A stretch of 41,261 nucleotides of DNA from Gemmatimonas sp. (GTDB lineage: Bacteria > Gemmatimonadota > Gemmatimonadetes > Gemmatimonadales > Gemmatimonadaceae). The notes under the pieces are model-generated. The model saw only the letters and a program-made list of their open reading frames with translations. It was not told the DNA's origin and did not search any database. Shown here piece by piece: positions 33,456 to 41,261 of this stretch (within the stretch, counting starts at the first letter, position 1; every line of letters begins with the position of its first letter). The position numbers and the translations under genes are program-made. The stretch lies in NCBI RefSeq assembly GCF_027531815.1, contig NZ_JAPZSK010000016.1:1-41261 (forward strand), written 5' to 3'.

Positions 33456-34630
33456 ACGACCCAGAGCTCCTGCTGAATCTCGCCCGGCGTGACGAGCAGC
33501 GCGTCGTCGCCCACGTAGGCGTTGACCTCGCTGCGCACGCCGAACTCGCCCGTGAGGTAGACGCCCGGTTCGATGGAGAAGCCAACGCCGGGAATGAGTA
33601 TGCGATCGTCGCGCGACTCGAGGTTGTCGATCTGCGGGCCGCTGCCATGCAGCTCGCGTGCATCGATGCTGTGGCCGGTACGGTGCCAGAAATCCTTGCC
33701 GAAGCCGCGCGCCGTGATCACCGCGCGCGCCGCATCGTCGGCCTCACCGCCACGCACGACCTCCCCCGCGGCAATGCGGTCCCGCAGCAGGGTGAGCGCC
33801 GCATCGCGCGCATCGCGCACCGCTTCCCACACCTCGACCACCCGCGTGGCCGGCGTGCCGAGCGACGCCATCCACGTCTGGTCGGCATAGATGCCGTTGG
33901 GCTCCTTTGCCCAGAGATCGACGAGCAGCACGTCACCCTGCTGCACGAGGCGCGGCCGGGACGCCGAGGGGACGTAGTGGGGATTGGCCGCATTCTCGGA
34001 AGCCGCAACATCGGGGCCGTGGTCGGTGAGGAGCCCGGCCCGCCCGAAGGCATCGAGGATGCGCTGCTGCAGCTCGTGTTCGGCCGCCGGGGTGCCCGCC
34101 GCCACACACGCGCCCGCATGGGCAATCGTGTCGCGCGCGATGCGGGCAATGTGCTCGGCCGCCCGCTGGTGCGACGCCAGCTGCGCCGGCGTCCAGGTGG
34201 CGTAGACCTGCGACACCAGCTCCGCGCTGCTCACCACCGTGGCTCCACTCGCGCGCACCATTTCGAGCACGCCGGCGGGGATGCGGTCGAGGTAGGGAAT
34301 GGCATCACCCGGCGAGTATTCCATGGCGACGCGCTTGCCCTGCACCAACGTGGCCAGCTCACTCTCGAGGGCGCGCCAGCCGCTGTACACGCGCAGCGGC
34401 CAGCCCGTGGGCCACTGCTTCCACGGCCCCGGTTCGATGGCGTGCTGAATGCCAACGGGGAGTCCGGTCCGCGGAATGAACGCGAACACGCGGCGTGAAC
34501 ACAGGCCGCCGAAGCCCAGCAACCCCGCGGCGATGGCGTTGGTGCCGCGGAAGTCGTACAGCAGCCAGCCGTCGAGGTCCGCGTCGGTCAGCAGCTGCTG
34601 CAGGCGCGGCAGCAACTCAGGGCTAAGCAT
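33452..34630 (-). CDS. M24-family metallopeptidase (aminopeptidase P / Xaa-Pro peptidase-like)
   Basis: 392 residues: a creatinase-like N-terminal domain (about 1-145) and a pita-bread catalytic domain. All five dinuclear metal ligands of the family can be placed: D238 (LVDLWAKE), D250 (YADQTW), H320 (HRTGHSID), E354 (FSIEPGVY) and E368 (VRSEVNAY). The enzyme is therefore probably active and releases an N-terminal residue next to proline or a related bond. It is cytoplasmic, with no signal peptide. The gene follows the V4R-like gene by 24 bp and overlaps the lipoprotein gene by 4 bp, giving a three-gene minus-strand operon. The exact substrate cannot be told from the sequence. Confidence 0.92.
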   Translation of the reverse strand: MLSPELLPRLQQLLTDADLDGWLLYDFRGTNAIAAGLLGFGGLCSRRVFAFIPRTGLPVGIQHAIEPGPWKQWPTGWPLRVYSGWRALESELATLVQGKRVAMEYSPGDAIPYLDRIPAGVLEMVRASGATVVSSAELVSQVYATWTPAQLASHQRAAEHIARIARDTIAHAGACVAAGTPAAEHELQQRILDAFGRAGLLTDHGPDVAASENAANPHYVPSASRPRLVQQGDVLLVDLWAKEPNGIYADQTWMASLGTPATRVVEVWEAVRDARDAALTLLRDRIAAGEVVRGGEADDAARAVITARGFGKDFWHRTGHSIDARELHGSGPQIDNLESRDDRILIPGVGFSIEPGVYLTGEFGVRSEVNAYVGDDALLVTPGEIQQELWVV

Positions 34631-34654
34631 GGGGAGAATCGGACGAGGTGGGGG

Positions 34655-35350
34655 TCAGCGACGACGCCACTCGGCGCGCCACTGGCAGCTGCTGTCGCCA
34701 CGGGTGCGACACATGACATGCTCCACGGCACCATCGGCGTCGGCGAGGAGCAGCAGGGATTCGCGGAACGCCGCCTCGTACAGCCCGCATCCGGCGCCCT
34801 TGGGGGCCGCATCGGCGGACACGGGGGCCGGCACATCGAGCAGAAGCGTACTGCCCTGCCGCACCAAGGTACCGTCCATGTGGCGGCGGGCAAGCCGGCG
34901 CAGTGCCCCCAGGGCGATGGGGCGAGCCAGGAGCGCCGGCAGCGAGCGGGCCGCCCCGCGTCGTGCACCGCCCACGGTGTCCACGATGGCCTTCGCCCAG
35001 CGGCGTCCTGCCTCCCGGAAGGCCAGATCGGCGTCGGGACGCCGTCCAATGAGGCGGGCCAGAGCGAGGATCTCGTCGTAGGTGATACGCTGACGCGCTC
35101 GCACGGCATCGCCGTACCGGCGGATCTGCTGGAGGACGGTGTCGCTGAGCCCCAGTCGCTTGTTGCGCAGCTCGTGCACGAAGTCGGCATCCAGCTCCGC
35201 CGCCGGCGTATCGATGGCCTTGACCGCCTCCAGCAGCGCCAGCGGCAGGCGCGCGTCGAGGGACCCACCGCTGAGCGGCAGGACGGTGTCCGACGCGAGC
35301 GGGGTGGCCCGGTAGCTCCGGCCATCGTTGGCGAGTGACGTACGCTGCAT
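34655..35350 (-). CDS. Protein of unknown function with a C-terminal V4R-like signature
   Basis: 231 residues from the ATG at 35350 (MQRTSLANDGRSYR). Upstream in-frame starts overlap the promoter region. It is cytoplasmic. The N-terminal two thirds are helical (LGLSDTVLQQIRRYGDAVRARQRITYDEILALARLIGRRPDADL). The C-terminal 75 residues run DGTLVRQGSTLLLDVPAPV...GLYEAAFRESLLLLADADG...HVMCRTRGDSSCQWRAEW. The late C-x-x-x-GD-x-x-C-x-[FW] pattern preceded by a Y/F-E-x-L segment is how V4R (4-vinyl-reductase) small-molecule-binding domains end. I suggest a V4R-like sensor, at moderate confidence. It is the first gene of the minus-strand operon with the M24 peptidase and the lipoprotein. Confidence 0.6.
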   Translation of the reverse strand: MQRTSLANDGRSYRATPLASDTVLPLSGGSLDARLPLALLEAVKAIDTPAAELDADFVHELRNKRLGLSDTVLQQIRRYGDAVRARQRITYDEILALARLIGRRPDADLAFREAGRRWAKAIVDTVGGARRGAARSLPALLARPIALGALRRLARRHMDGTLVRQGSTLLLDVPAPVSADAAPKGAGCGLYEAAFRESLLLLADADGAVEHVMCRTRGDSSCQWRAEWRRR

Positions 35351-35458
35351 AGTCGTCCATGCTAACGTGTTCCCGGTATGGCAAACAAGCGGACCCGGTC
35401 GCCAGATGGCGTGTCTGGGGGGCGTGCCGCGCAATTCATGGTCGCGCTTGCGAACCAA

Positions 35459-35487
35459 TTGGCAGGTCGTCAGCGTTGGCCTAGCAT
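35459..35487 (+). promoter_or_regulatory. Candidate sigma-70-type promoter for the 35486-41031 gene cluster
   Basis: TTGGCA (35459-35464), a 17-base spacer, and TAGCAT (35482-35487): five of six and four of six matches to the consensus. Transcription would begin near 35494. If real, the anti-sigma-like gene would be translated from the in-frame ATG at 35528. A mirror-image TAGCAT lies at 35359-35364 on the minus strand, just before the divergent gene. Confidence 0.35.
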
Positions 35488-35863
35488 GAATGCGCTGCAC
35501 TTTCCCGTGCTTCCCCGCTCCGACCGTATGGCCGGGGCCGCCGTACGGGACCGCACGACCGTAGTTCCCGCCCTCGAACCTCCCCCAGCCGGTTCACTCC
35601 CCCTGGCCGCTGACTGCTTCATCAGTCGACTGCACCTCCACGACTACGTGGATGGCGAGCTCGATACGGATGTGCCCGGTTCCGCATTGCGCGAAATCAT
35701 TTCCGCGCACCTGCGGCACTGTGCGCGCTGCGCTCGTCTCGAGCAGCAGGTCCGTGCGCTGCGACGGCGGCTGCATGAGTACGCCGCGGGCGCCGCGGCC
35801 AACGCGGAGGAGCGCGTTTCGCCGGAGTTCCGGGTGCGCATGACCCGCCTGCTGGCCGGCTGA
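35486..35863 (+). CDS. Small zinc-finger anti-sigma-factor-like protein
   Basis: 125 residues from the ATG at 35486. Starts at 35378 and 35528 are also possible, and the candidate promoter favours the last. The core, LHDYVDGELDTDVPGSALREIISAHLRHCARCARLEQQVRALRRRL, is the anti-sigma zinc-finger (zf-HC2) pattern: an N-terminal L..Y.DGEL helix, then H-x3-C-x2-C (HLRHCARC). No membrane segment follows, so this is a short cytoplasmic form. Such proteins bind and hold an ECF sigma factor, but no sigma factor gene is in the window. It lies 6 bp before the DUF92 gene and may be the regulator of the whole downstream cluster. Confidence 0.7.
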   Translation: MNALHFPVLPRSDRMAGAAVRDRTTVVPALEPPPAGSLPLAADCFISRLHLHDYVDGELDTDVPGSALREIISAHLRHCARCARLEQQVRALRRRLHEYAAGAAANAEERVSPEFRVRMTRLLAG

Positions 35864-35869
35864 CCCTGC

Positions 35870-36676
35870 GTGCTGCCGTCGGCGTTGCGGTCCGACGTAC
35901 TGCTGGGGTTCGGAGCGGCCGCCGTCATCGCCACCATCGCGTGGCGCACCGGGGCCCTCACGCGCGGCGGCGCGCTCACGGCCACGGTGGTTGGCGGGGT
36001 GGCCATGACGGCCGGGCGAAGCTGGGGGCTGTTCCTCGTGCTCTGGTTCATCACGGCATCGCTGGCCTCGCGTCTGGGGAAGCGCACCAAGGAGCGGGCC
36101 ACGGCCGATGTGGTTGCCAAGGGCGGGCAGCGCGACGCGGCGCAGGTGCTGGCCAACGGCGGGGTGTTCGCCGCCTGTGCCCTCACGAGCCTGCTGGCGG
36201 CCCACGCCGGTGACACCGCCGCCCTTATGGGCGCCGCGGCGCTCGTGGCCGCCGGGGCCGACACCCTGGCCACCGAAATCGGGACGCTGTGGCGCGGACG
36301 CCCCTGGTCGCTGCGCACGCTGGGGCCGGTGCCCGTCGGCACCTCAGGAGCCGTCAGCCTTGCCGGTTCTGCCGGGATGGTACTGGGGGCGTGGGCCCTG
36401 GCGACCGCCGCTGCGGGTACCGGGCTCATCCCGTCATCAACGGTGCTCCTGGTCGCGACGGCCGGCATCGCCGGGGCCGTGGCCGACACCGTGGTGGGCG
36501 CGTTCTGGCAGGTTCGGCGCTGGTGCGCCAGCTGCGCACGCGAAACGGAGCAGATCGTGCACCGGTGCGGAACGCCAACGCAGCCGTGGCGCGGGATACC
36601 CTGGCTCGACAACGACCGGGTGAACCTGCTGTGCACGCTGGCGGGTGCCCTTGCTGCGCTGCTGCTGGGGCGCTGA
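35870..36676 (+). CDS. DUF92 family integral membrane protein (phytyl-phosphate kinase VTE6-like)
   Basis: 268 residues from a GTG, with about six membrane segments. Typical DUF92 (TIGR00297) marks are TRGGALTATVVGGVAMTAGRSWG, SRLGKRTKE (loop with the conserved S.lGk..K), KGGQRDAAQVLANGGVFA (the G.R...QVlANG signature), ADTLATEIGTL and PVPVGTSGAVSLAGSAG. The plant homologue VTE6 phosphorylates phytyl phosphate, and bacterial members are thought to act on polyprenyl or phytyl phosphates. A role in isoprenoid-lipid metabolism fits the geranylgeranyl-reductase-like gene that follows 65 bp later. Confidence 0.9.
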   Translation: MLPSALRSDVLLGFGAAAVIATIAWRTGALTRGGALTATVVGGVAMTAGRSWGLFLVLWFITASLASRLGKRTKERATADVVAKGGQRDAAQVLANGGVFAACALTSLLAAHAGDTAALMGAAALVAAGADTLATEIGTLWRGRPWSLRTLGPVPVGTSGAVSLAGSAGMVLGAWALATAAAGTGLIPSSTVLLVATAGIAGAVADTVVGAFWQVRRWCASCARETEQIVHRCGTPTQPWRGIPWLDNDRVNLLCTLAGALAALLLGR

Positions 36677-36741
36677 CCGGCCCGTGGTGTTCCCCGGGCG
36701 AACCAACCAGCCGATTTGGGAGTTATGCTCTCGTGAATTCC

Positions 36742-37959
36742 ATGCCCCGTGTCCATGTCCTTGTCGTCGGCGGCGGGCCCGCCGGGAGTGCCGCTGCCTG
36801 GCATTGCGCCCAGGCAGGGCTCGACGTGTGCCTGGTGGACCGGGCGCGTTTCCCGCGCGCCAAGCCGTGCGCGGAGTACGTGAGCCCCGAGGGGTCGCGC
36901 ATTCTGCACGCCATGGGGGCGCTCGAGATGCTCGAGGCGCAGGCCGCCCCACTGTCGGGGATGGTCGTGCACGCCCCGTCCGGCGACCGCATTCACGGCG
37001 AGTTCGTGGCGCGCCATGGTTTCCGCGGCTTCCGCGATCGCGGACTCGGGGTCCGACGCGAGGTGCTCGATACCGTACTGCTCGATCGCGCCCGCGCCGC
37101 CGGGGTGCAGGTCATCGAGCAGGCCAAGGTGGAGCAGCTACAGCAGCACCCCGACGGGACCGTCACCGGCGCCACCCTGCGCACGCCGGAGGGGGAGCGC
37201 ACCGTGCACGCCGCGCTGGTGATTGGCGCCGACGGGCTGCGCAGCGTGGTGTCGCGCCGCCTCGGCCTTGCCCACCAGTCGCGCTGGCCGCGCCGCGTGG
37301 CGCTGGTGGCACATTACCGCCACGTGAGCGGCGTGGGCACGTTGGGCGAGATGCACGTGACCCGCCGCGGATACGTCGGGCTGGCGGCCGTGGGCGACGG
37401 ACTGGTCAATGTGGCCCTCGTCGTGCCCCGCCGGCACGCCGGCGACATGCGCGACGGCACGGAAGCGTATCTCACGCGCTGGCTCGAGGCGCACCCCACG
37501 CTGGCGTCGCGCTTTGCCGGCGCGACGCGGGTCACCCCCGTGCGCGCGACCGGACCCTTCGCGTCGCGTGCCCGCCGTCCGTGGCACCCGGGGGCCATGC
37601 TCACCGGCGATGCCGCCGACTTCTACGATCCGTTCACCGGTGAAGGGATCTACTCGGCGCTGCGCGGTGGCGAACTGCTCGCCGAGTACGCCCTGTCGGC
37701 CGTGCGCGCATCGTCACGCGAGGTGCACGTGCGTGCGCTACGCGGCTACGAGCGTGCCCGGCAGCAGACCTTCGGCGGCAAGTGGCGCGTGGAGCAGCTG
37801 ATCGGACTGGCGGTGGGCATGCCACCGCTGCTCAACCACGCGGCGCGCGTGCTGTCGCGCGATCGTGATCTCGCCGACCTGCTCATTGGCGTGACCGGCG
37901 ATTTCGTCCCGCCAAGTGCCGTCCTCACTCCCCGCACCTTGCTGCGCTTTCTCGGATGA
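36742..37959 (+). CDS. FAD-dependent oxidoreductase, geranylgeranyl-reductase / aromatic-hydroxylase-like
   Basis: 405 residues from the ATG at 36742. The frame is open well upstream, but that part overlaps DUF92. N-terminal Rossmann motif HVLVVGGGPAGSAAAWHCAQ, then FPRAKPCAEYVSPEG (substrate-side signature of the geranylgeranyl-reductase family), the middle GADGLRSVVSRRLG (GD/GADG.S motif) and the FAD-ribityl motif LTGDAADFYDPFTGEGIYSALRGGELLAE. These enzymes either reduce isoprenoid double bonds or hydroxylate aromatic polyketides, and sequence reading alone does not decide. The stop overlaps the start of the flavin reductase by 4 bp, and the next genes encode a methyltransferase, an SRPBCC protein and a ketosynthase. 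That context leans towards tailoring of a polyketide or quinone. Confidence 0.88.
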   Translation: MPRVHVLVVGGGPAGSAAAWHCAQAGLDVCLVDRARFPRAKPCAEYVSPEGSRILHAMGALEMLEAQAAPLSGMVVHAPSGDRIHGEFVARHGFRGFRDRGLGVRREVLDTVLLDRARAAGVQVIEQAKVEQLQQHPDGTVTGATLRTPEGERTVHAALVIGADGLRSVVSRRLGLAHQSRWPRRVALVAHYRHVSGVGTLGEMHVTRRGYVGLAAVGDGLVNVALVVPRRHAGDMRDGTEAYLTRWLEAHPTLASRFAGATRVTPVRATGPFASRARRPWHPGAMLTGDAADFYDPFTGEGIYSALRGGELLAEYALSAVRASSREVHVRALRGYERARQQTFGGKWRVEQLIGLAVGMPPLLNHAARVLSRDRDLADLLIGVTGDFVPPSAVLTPRTLLRFLG

Positions 37960-38468
37960 GCCGCGCGCTCCCCCTTTCCTCTCTCCTATCTCGTGTGATC
38001 GACTCCGACCTGTTCCGCGCCGTCCTCGGCCGTTTTGCCACGGGCATTACGGTCATCACGACCTGCGACGCCAACAAGACGCCGCATGGCATGACGGTGA
38101 GCGCCTTCTCGTCGCTGAGCCTGTCGCCGCCGCTGGTGCTGGTGTGTATCGGCAACGATGCCACCATGGCCCCCGTCATCGACGCGGCACACTCGTTTGC
38201 GGTGAATGTGCTGAGCGCGGGCCAGGAGGCCATTTCGCGTCGCTTCGCGGGCAAGGTGGACGATCGGTTCGCGGGCGTTGGCTACACCACGGGCGAACTG
38301 GGCGACCCGGTGCTCGACGAGGTGCTGGCCTCGCTGCAGTGCCGCATCGTGGCGCGGCATCCCGCGGGCGATCATATGATCGTGGTGGGGGAAGTCGTGG
38401 CGGGCGCGACCTACGAAGGGAAGCCGCTGCTCTACTATCGCGGCGGCTACGCCGTGCTCGAGCGGTAG
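37956..38468 (+). CDS. Flavin reductase family protein (FMN-binding)
   Basis: 170 residues, normal for the family (PF01613). It contains FRAVLGRFATGITVITTCD (the F...G.F.tGvtvvT signature), PHGMTVSAFSSLSLSPPLVLVCIGN (G.T..s..svSl.PPlvl), FAVNVLSAGQEAISRRFAG and a final PLLYYRGGYAVLE. These proteins use NAD(P)H to reduce FMN/FAD and often feed a partner oxygenase. Its ATG overlaps the upstream flavoprotein stop (ATGA), so it may supply reduced flavin to that enzyme. Confidence 0.92.
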   Translation: MSRALPLSSLLSRVIDSDLFRAVLGRFATGITVITTCDANKTPHGMTVSAFSSLSLSPPLVLVCIGNDATMAPVIDAAHSFAVNVLSAGQEAISRRFAGKVDDRFAGVGYTTGELGDPVLDEVLASLQCRIVARHPAGDHMIVVGEVVAGATYEGKPLLYYRGGYAVLER

Positions 38469-38479
38469 CCGGGGCGCAC

Positions 38480-39187
38480 GTGTTCATCCCGGCGCGGCGC
38501 CGCGGGTCGGAGATACTCGACGACCCGAACGCAGACCCCGCGCTCTCGTTGCGGTCGCTGCGCGACATTGCCCTGGCCAACCGATTCTTCGGCGGCCGCG
38601 ACGCCGTGGTCAACACCCTGCGCACCGTGCTGGCCTCCCGTCCCGCCGGCGATGCGCCGCTCACGCTGCTCGACATTGGCACCGGGCTGGGCGATATCCC
38701 GGCGGCGGCCGAACGGGTGGCGCGCGCGCAGGGCGTGGCGCTGCGCACCATTGGTCTCGAACGGGCGCCGCTGCTGGCGGGCGCGGCGGCGGCGCGCTGT
38801 ACACACGGGCTGGCCGCCGACGCCATGCAGCTGCCCTTCGCCACCGGCAGCATCGACATCGTGACCATGTCGCAGGTGCTGCACCACTTCGACGGCGCTG
38901 AGGCCGAGCACCTGCTGCAGGAGTGCACGCGGGTGGCGCGCGTGGCGGTGATCGTGGGGGATCTGCGACGCAGCTGGCTGGCCGTGGCCGGACTGTGGGT
39001 CTCGTCGTTCGCGCTGGGCTTTCACCCGGTGAGTCGCCACGACGGTGTGCTGTCGGTATTGCGCGGGTATACCCGTGACGAGCTACAGGCGCTGGTCGAG
39101 CGCGCGACCCGGTGCCCCGCCACGGTTCGGCACCGGCTCGGCTTTCGCGTCACGGCGCACTGGTCACCGCAGTATCATGCACCATGA
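38480..39187 (+). CDS. Class I SAM-dependent methyltransferase
   Basis: 235 residues from a GTG at 38480, 11 bp after the flavin reductase. Longer in-frame starts run antisense-like through that gene. Motif I LLDIGTGLGDIPAAAERVA, motif II region ADAMQLPFATGSIDIVTMSQVLHHF (ADA..LPF....fD.v....vlhH), then a post-motif helix LLQECTRVARVAVIVGDL. It is in the UbiE/BioC-like group. The N-terminal FIPARRRGSEILDDPN...RSLRDIALANRFFGG is shared by methyltransferases found beside type III polyketide synthases and flavoproteins in other bacteria (from memory, not checked). A role in O- or C-methylating a product of the cluster is inferred. Confidence 0.87.
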   Translation: MFIPARRRGSEILDDPNADPALSLRSLRDIALANRFFGGRDAVVNTLRTVLASRPAGDAPLTLLDIGTGLGDIPAAAERVARAQGVALRTIGLERAPLLAGAAAARCTHGLAADAMQLPFATGSIDIVTMSQVLHHFDGAEAEHLLQECTRVARVAVIVGDLRRSWLAVAGLWVSSFALGFHPVSRHDGVLSVLRGYTRDELQALVERATRCPATVRHRLGFRVTAHWSPQYHAP

Positions 39188-39214
39188 TGCCGTGACGGCT
39201 TCCTTCTCCTCCCA

Positions 39215-39748
39215 ATGATCATGACGTCTCCACTGCACTCCGCCGCCGCTCCCTTCGTGCTGGGGCCGCCTCCCACCGGGCGTCTTGTCACCACCGTGGA
39301 CGAGCTGGTGGTGCGGGCGCCGGCCCAGCGCATCTTCGAGGTGGCAGCGGCGGTGGAGCACTGGCCCGCCTATCTGCCGCACTACCGGTACGTGCGCTTT
39401 CGCGAATCGCGACGCGACGGCGGCGGCATCGTGGAGATGGCGGCCAACCGGCCGTTCGGCCCGTTCAACTGGCCCACCTGGTGGCTCTCCGAGATGGCGG
39501 TGAATCGCGAGGTGCCGTGGGTGCGTTTCCGGCACATTGGCGGCGTCACGACGCGCATGGACGTGGAGTGGAGTTTCACCCCGGTGGACGGCGGCACACT
39601 GGCGCGCATCGTGCACGTGTGGGACGGCCCCAACTGGCCACTCATTGGCCCGTTTGCGGCCACGCAGGTCATTGCCCCGGTGTTCGTGCACGGCATCGCG
39701 TCGCGCACCCTGGCGGGGTTGGCGAAGGTCGCGGAGCGCGCCTCATGA
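39215..39748 (+). CDS. SRPBCC-superfamily protein (polyketide cyclase / START-like)
   Basis: 177 residues. ATG at 39215, with a second in-frame ATG at 39221. The core TVDELVVRAPAQRIFEVAAAVEHWPAYLPHYRYVRFRES is the start of a polyketide cyclase/dehydrase (PF03364/PF10604) fold. It continues with paired strands (RFRHIGGVTTRMDVEWSFTPVDGGTLARIVHVW) and a C-terminal long helix (VFVHGIASRTLAGLAKVAERA). Such proteins bind hydrophobic ligands, and in polyketide clusters act as aromatases/cyclases. Its stop overlaps the ketosynthase start (ATGA). The Arg and Asp residues used by true aromatases cannot be assigned without a structure model. Confidence 0.88.
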   Translation: MIMTSPLHSAAAPFVLGPPPTGRLVTTVDELVVRAPAQRIFEVAAAVEHWPAYLPHYRYVRFRESRRDGGGIVEMAANRPFGPFNWPTWWLSEMAVNREVPWVRFRHIGGVTTRMDVEWSFTPVDGGTLARIVHVWDGPNWPLIGPFAATQVIAPVFVHGIASRTLAGLAKVAERAS

Positions 39749-41031
39749 ACCACCCCCACCGTTCTCCTGTGCCCGCCTCGGGCGTTGGTCCGTCGCGCCG
39801 ACGTGTCGCCATCACGGGCATCGGCTGCGTCACCCCCATCGGCACGGGGGTGGACGCGCTCTGGAGCGGGCTGCGTGCCGAGCAGTCGGTGGTGCAGCGC
39901 CTCACCCGCTTCGACGCCAGCATTTACCGCTCGCAGTGCGCGGCGCAGGTGAACGACTTCGATCCCACCACGTGGATCGACGCCAAGCGTGTGAAGCGGC
40001 TCGACCGCTACAGTCAGTTTGCCGTCGTGAGTGCGATGCTGGCGCTGGGCGATGGGGCGCTCGATCTGGAGACCGTGGACCGGGAGCGCATGGGCGCGAT
40101 GATGGGGACGGCGCTGGGGGGCGTGGGGTATGCCGAGGAGCAGGCGGCCCGCTTTGCCGAGGCGGGGCTGCGGGCGGTGGATGCCACGCTGGCGCTGGCC
40201 GTGTTCGGGGGATCGTCGAGCTGCAACATGGCCATCGAGTTCGGCATCAGCGGTCCCAACTCCACGAACGCCATGAGCTGCGCGAGCGGCAGCATGGCCA
40301 TTGGCGAGGCGTTCCGGCAGATCCGCGATGGCCGTGCCGACGTGATGCTGGCGGGTGGCAGCGAGGCGCCGCTGGCGACACTCTGCTTCGGCGCGTTTGC
40401 GCTCATTCGCGCGATGAGTACCCGCAACGAGGATCCGGCGGCGGCGTCACGCCCCTTCGACGCCGACCGCGACGGCTTCGTCATGGGCGAGGGGGCCGCG
40501 GTGCTGTTGCTGGAGGAGTGGGAGCATGCCACGCGTCGCGGCGCGCGCATTTATGCCGAGCTGGGTGGGTACGGCACGACCAACGATGCCCATCACATGA
40601 CGGCGCCGCTGCCGGGTGGGGCACAGGCGGCGCGCTGCGTGCAGATGGCGCTCGTCGATGCGAGTGCGGCGCCCAACGACGTGGAGTACATCAACGCGCA
40701 CGGCAGCAGCACGCCACTCAACGATCCCACGGAGACGGAGGCGATCAAGCGGGTGTTCGGCGCACACGCGTACACGATTCCGATTTCGAGCACCAAGGGG
40801 TACTACGGCCACGCCCTGGGGGCGAGCGGCGCGTTCGAGGCGGCGATCTGCGCGCTGGCGATTGCGCGCGGCTGGATTCCGCCCACCGTGGGGCTGCGCA
40901 CGCCCGATGCGGCGTGCGACCTGGATTTCGTGCCCGGTAGCGGGCGCGCGCTGTCGCCGCGCGTGGTGGTGAGCAACTCCTTCGGCTTCGGCGGCATCAA
41001 CGCCGCGCTGGTGTTGCGGGCGCCGTCTTGA
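39745..41031 (+). CDS. Beta-ketoacyl-ACP synthase, FabF (KAS II) type
   Basis: 428 residues from the ATG at 39745, overlapping the SRPBCC stop. VAITGIGCVTPIGTG is the thiolase-fold start. The catalytic triad is complete: Cys179 (AMSCASGSM), His319 (NAHGSSTPLND) and His356 (GHALGASGA). All three are offset by +16 from E. coli FabF Cys163/His303/His340, so spacing is exactly conserved, and the Lys of STKGYYGH is present. It condenses malonyl-ACP with an acyl primer. The extra N-terminal 16 residues are unstructured. Lying at the end of a cluster with a cyclase-like protein, methyltransferase and flavoenzymes, rather than beside acpP/fabG, it may be a dedicated secondary-metabolism ketosynthase. 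Housekeeping FabF cannot be excluded. Confidence 0.92.
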   Translation: MNHPHRSPVPASGVGPSRRRVAITGIGCVTPIGTGVDALWSGLRAEQSVVQRLTRFDASIYRSQCAAQVNDFDPTTWIDAKRVKRLDRYSQFAVVSAMLALGDGALDLETVDRERMGAMMGTALGGVGYAEEQAARFAEAGLRAVDATLALAVFGGSSSCNMAIEFGISGPNSTNAMSCASGSMAIGEAFRQIRDGRADVMLAGGSEAPLATLCFGAFALIRAMSTRNEDPAAASRPFDADRDGFVMGEGAAVLLLEEWEHATRRGARIYAELGGYGTTNDAHHMTAPLPGGAQAARCVQMALVDASAAPNDVEYINAHGSSTPLNDPTETEAIKRVFGAHAYTIPISSTKGYYGHALGASGAFEAAICALAIARGWIPPTVGLRTPDAACDLDFVPGSGRALSPRVVVSNSFGFGGINAALVLRAPS

Positions 41032-41261
41032 GACGGCGATGGGGTCGGGGGGGCGTTTCGCGTCCTCCCGCCCTCCGCGGTTCCGCACCACCCCTTCGCG
41101 CGTGGCTTTGGGGGTGGCCGAGCACCGCCGCGCTGTCGCGCGGCGCGCCGGCGTCACCCCCTCAGAGACGCGCGGCGGGGGGCGCGGCCCGCTGCGGGCT
41201 GGCATCGCGTGCACGCCCGCCACAAGACGGCTGCACACTGCCCGCAGAAGGCCGAAGGGCT
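41032..41261. other. Downstream region without a recognised gene
   Basis: 230 bp to the window edge. It is GC-rich with a few short complementary stretches but no clear terminator. An open frame from a GTG at about 41101 runs off the end, but its product is Arg/Gly/Ala-rich and not convincing. Confidence 0.4.

Noticed and set aside
34655-35500. Longer start (35500) for the V4R-like gene
   Set aside because: It would run through the promoter-like region and across the divergent gene. The extra 50 residues look non-coding.
41101-41261. Start of a further gene at the right edge
   Set aside because: The frame is open, but its Arg/Gly/Ala-rich product has no recognisable start context or domain, so it cannot be supported within the window.

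Overview
The window reads as chromosomal DNA of a high-GC Gram-negative (diderm) bacterium, most likely a member of Gemmatimonadota. This is an inference from gene content: a SprA-like giant outer-membrane protein, two Oar-type TonB-dependent receptors with N-terminal carboxypeptidase-regulatory-like domains, LptF/LptG and Mla genes, a type IV pilus motor operon, and very GC-rich third codon positions. No rRNA or tRNA gene is present to confirm the placement.

Layout. (1) 1-3645 is accessory DNA: the right end of an IS3-family element (to about 141) abuts a large gene that it appears to have cut at the 5' end. (2) 3808-8736, minus strand: comEA-like, pilB, pilT, pilC, a type IV pilus/DNA-uptake module. 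(3) 8976-15218, minus: a SprA-like protein of about 2080 residues. (4) 15342-19874, plus: lptF-lptG-mlaE-mlaD, an envelope lipid-transport operon whose LptF carries a long low-complexity insertion. (5) 19911-20513: a four-helix-bundle (23S rRNA intervening-sequence-like) gene bracketed by nearly identical inverted purine-rich repeats and placed between two intrinsic terminators. (6) 20572-27525: two divergent Oar-like TonB-dependent receptors. (7) 27580-27675: an ORF-less copy of the inverted-repeat element, again directly after a terminator. (8) 27726-32518: amino-acid permease (minus), a small membrane protein, ctaB, a 340-bp giant imperfect palindrome, and an MsbA-type ABC exporter. (9) 32520-35350, minus: V4R-like protein, M24 peptidase and a lipoprotein with a degenerate cupredoxin-like motif, apparently one operon. 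(10) 35486-41031, plus: zinc-finger anti-sigma-like protein, DUF92, geranylgeranyl-reductase-like flavoprotein, flavin reductase, methyltransferase, SRPBCC protein and a FabF-type ketosynthase, tightly packed and partly overlapping. This may be a lipid, polyketide or quinone-type biosynthetic cluster that continues past the window.

The strongest candidates for undescribed biology are the four-helix-bundle cassette with its terminator-adjacent inverted repeats and ORF-less derivative, and the giant ACGCGTTGG-rich palindrome at 30381-30719. The first looks like a small mobile-element family built on an IVS-type protein. Both were recognised by reading and aligning the sequence by hand; no database search was run.
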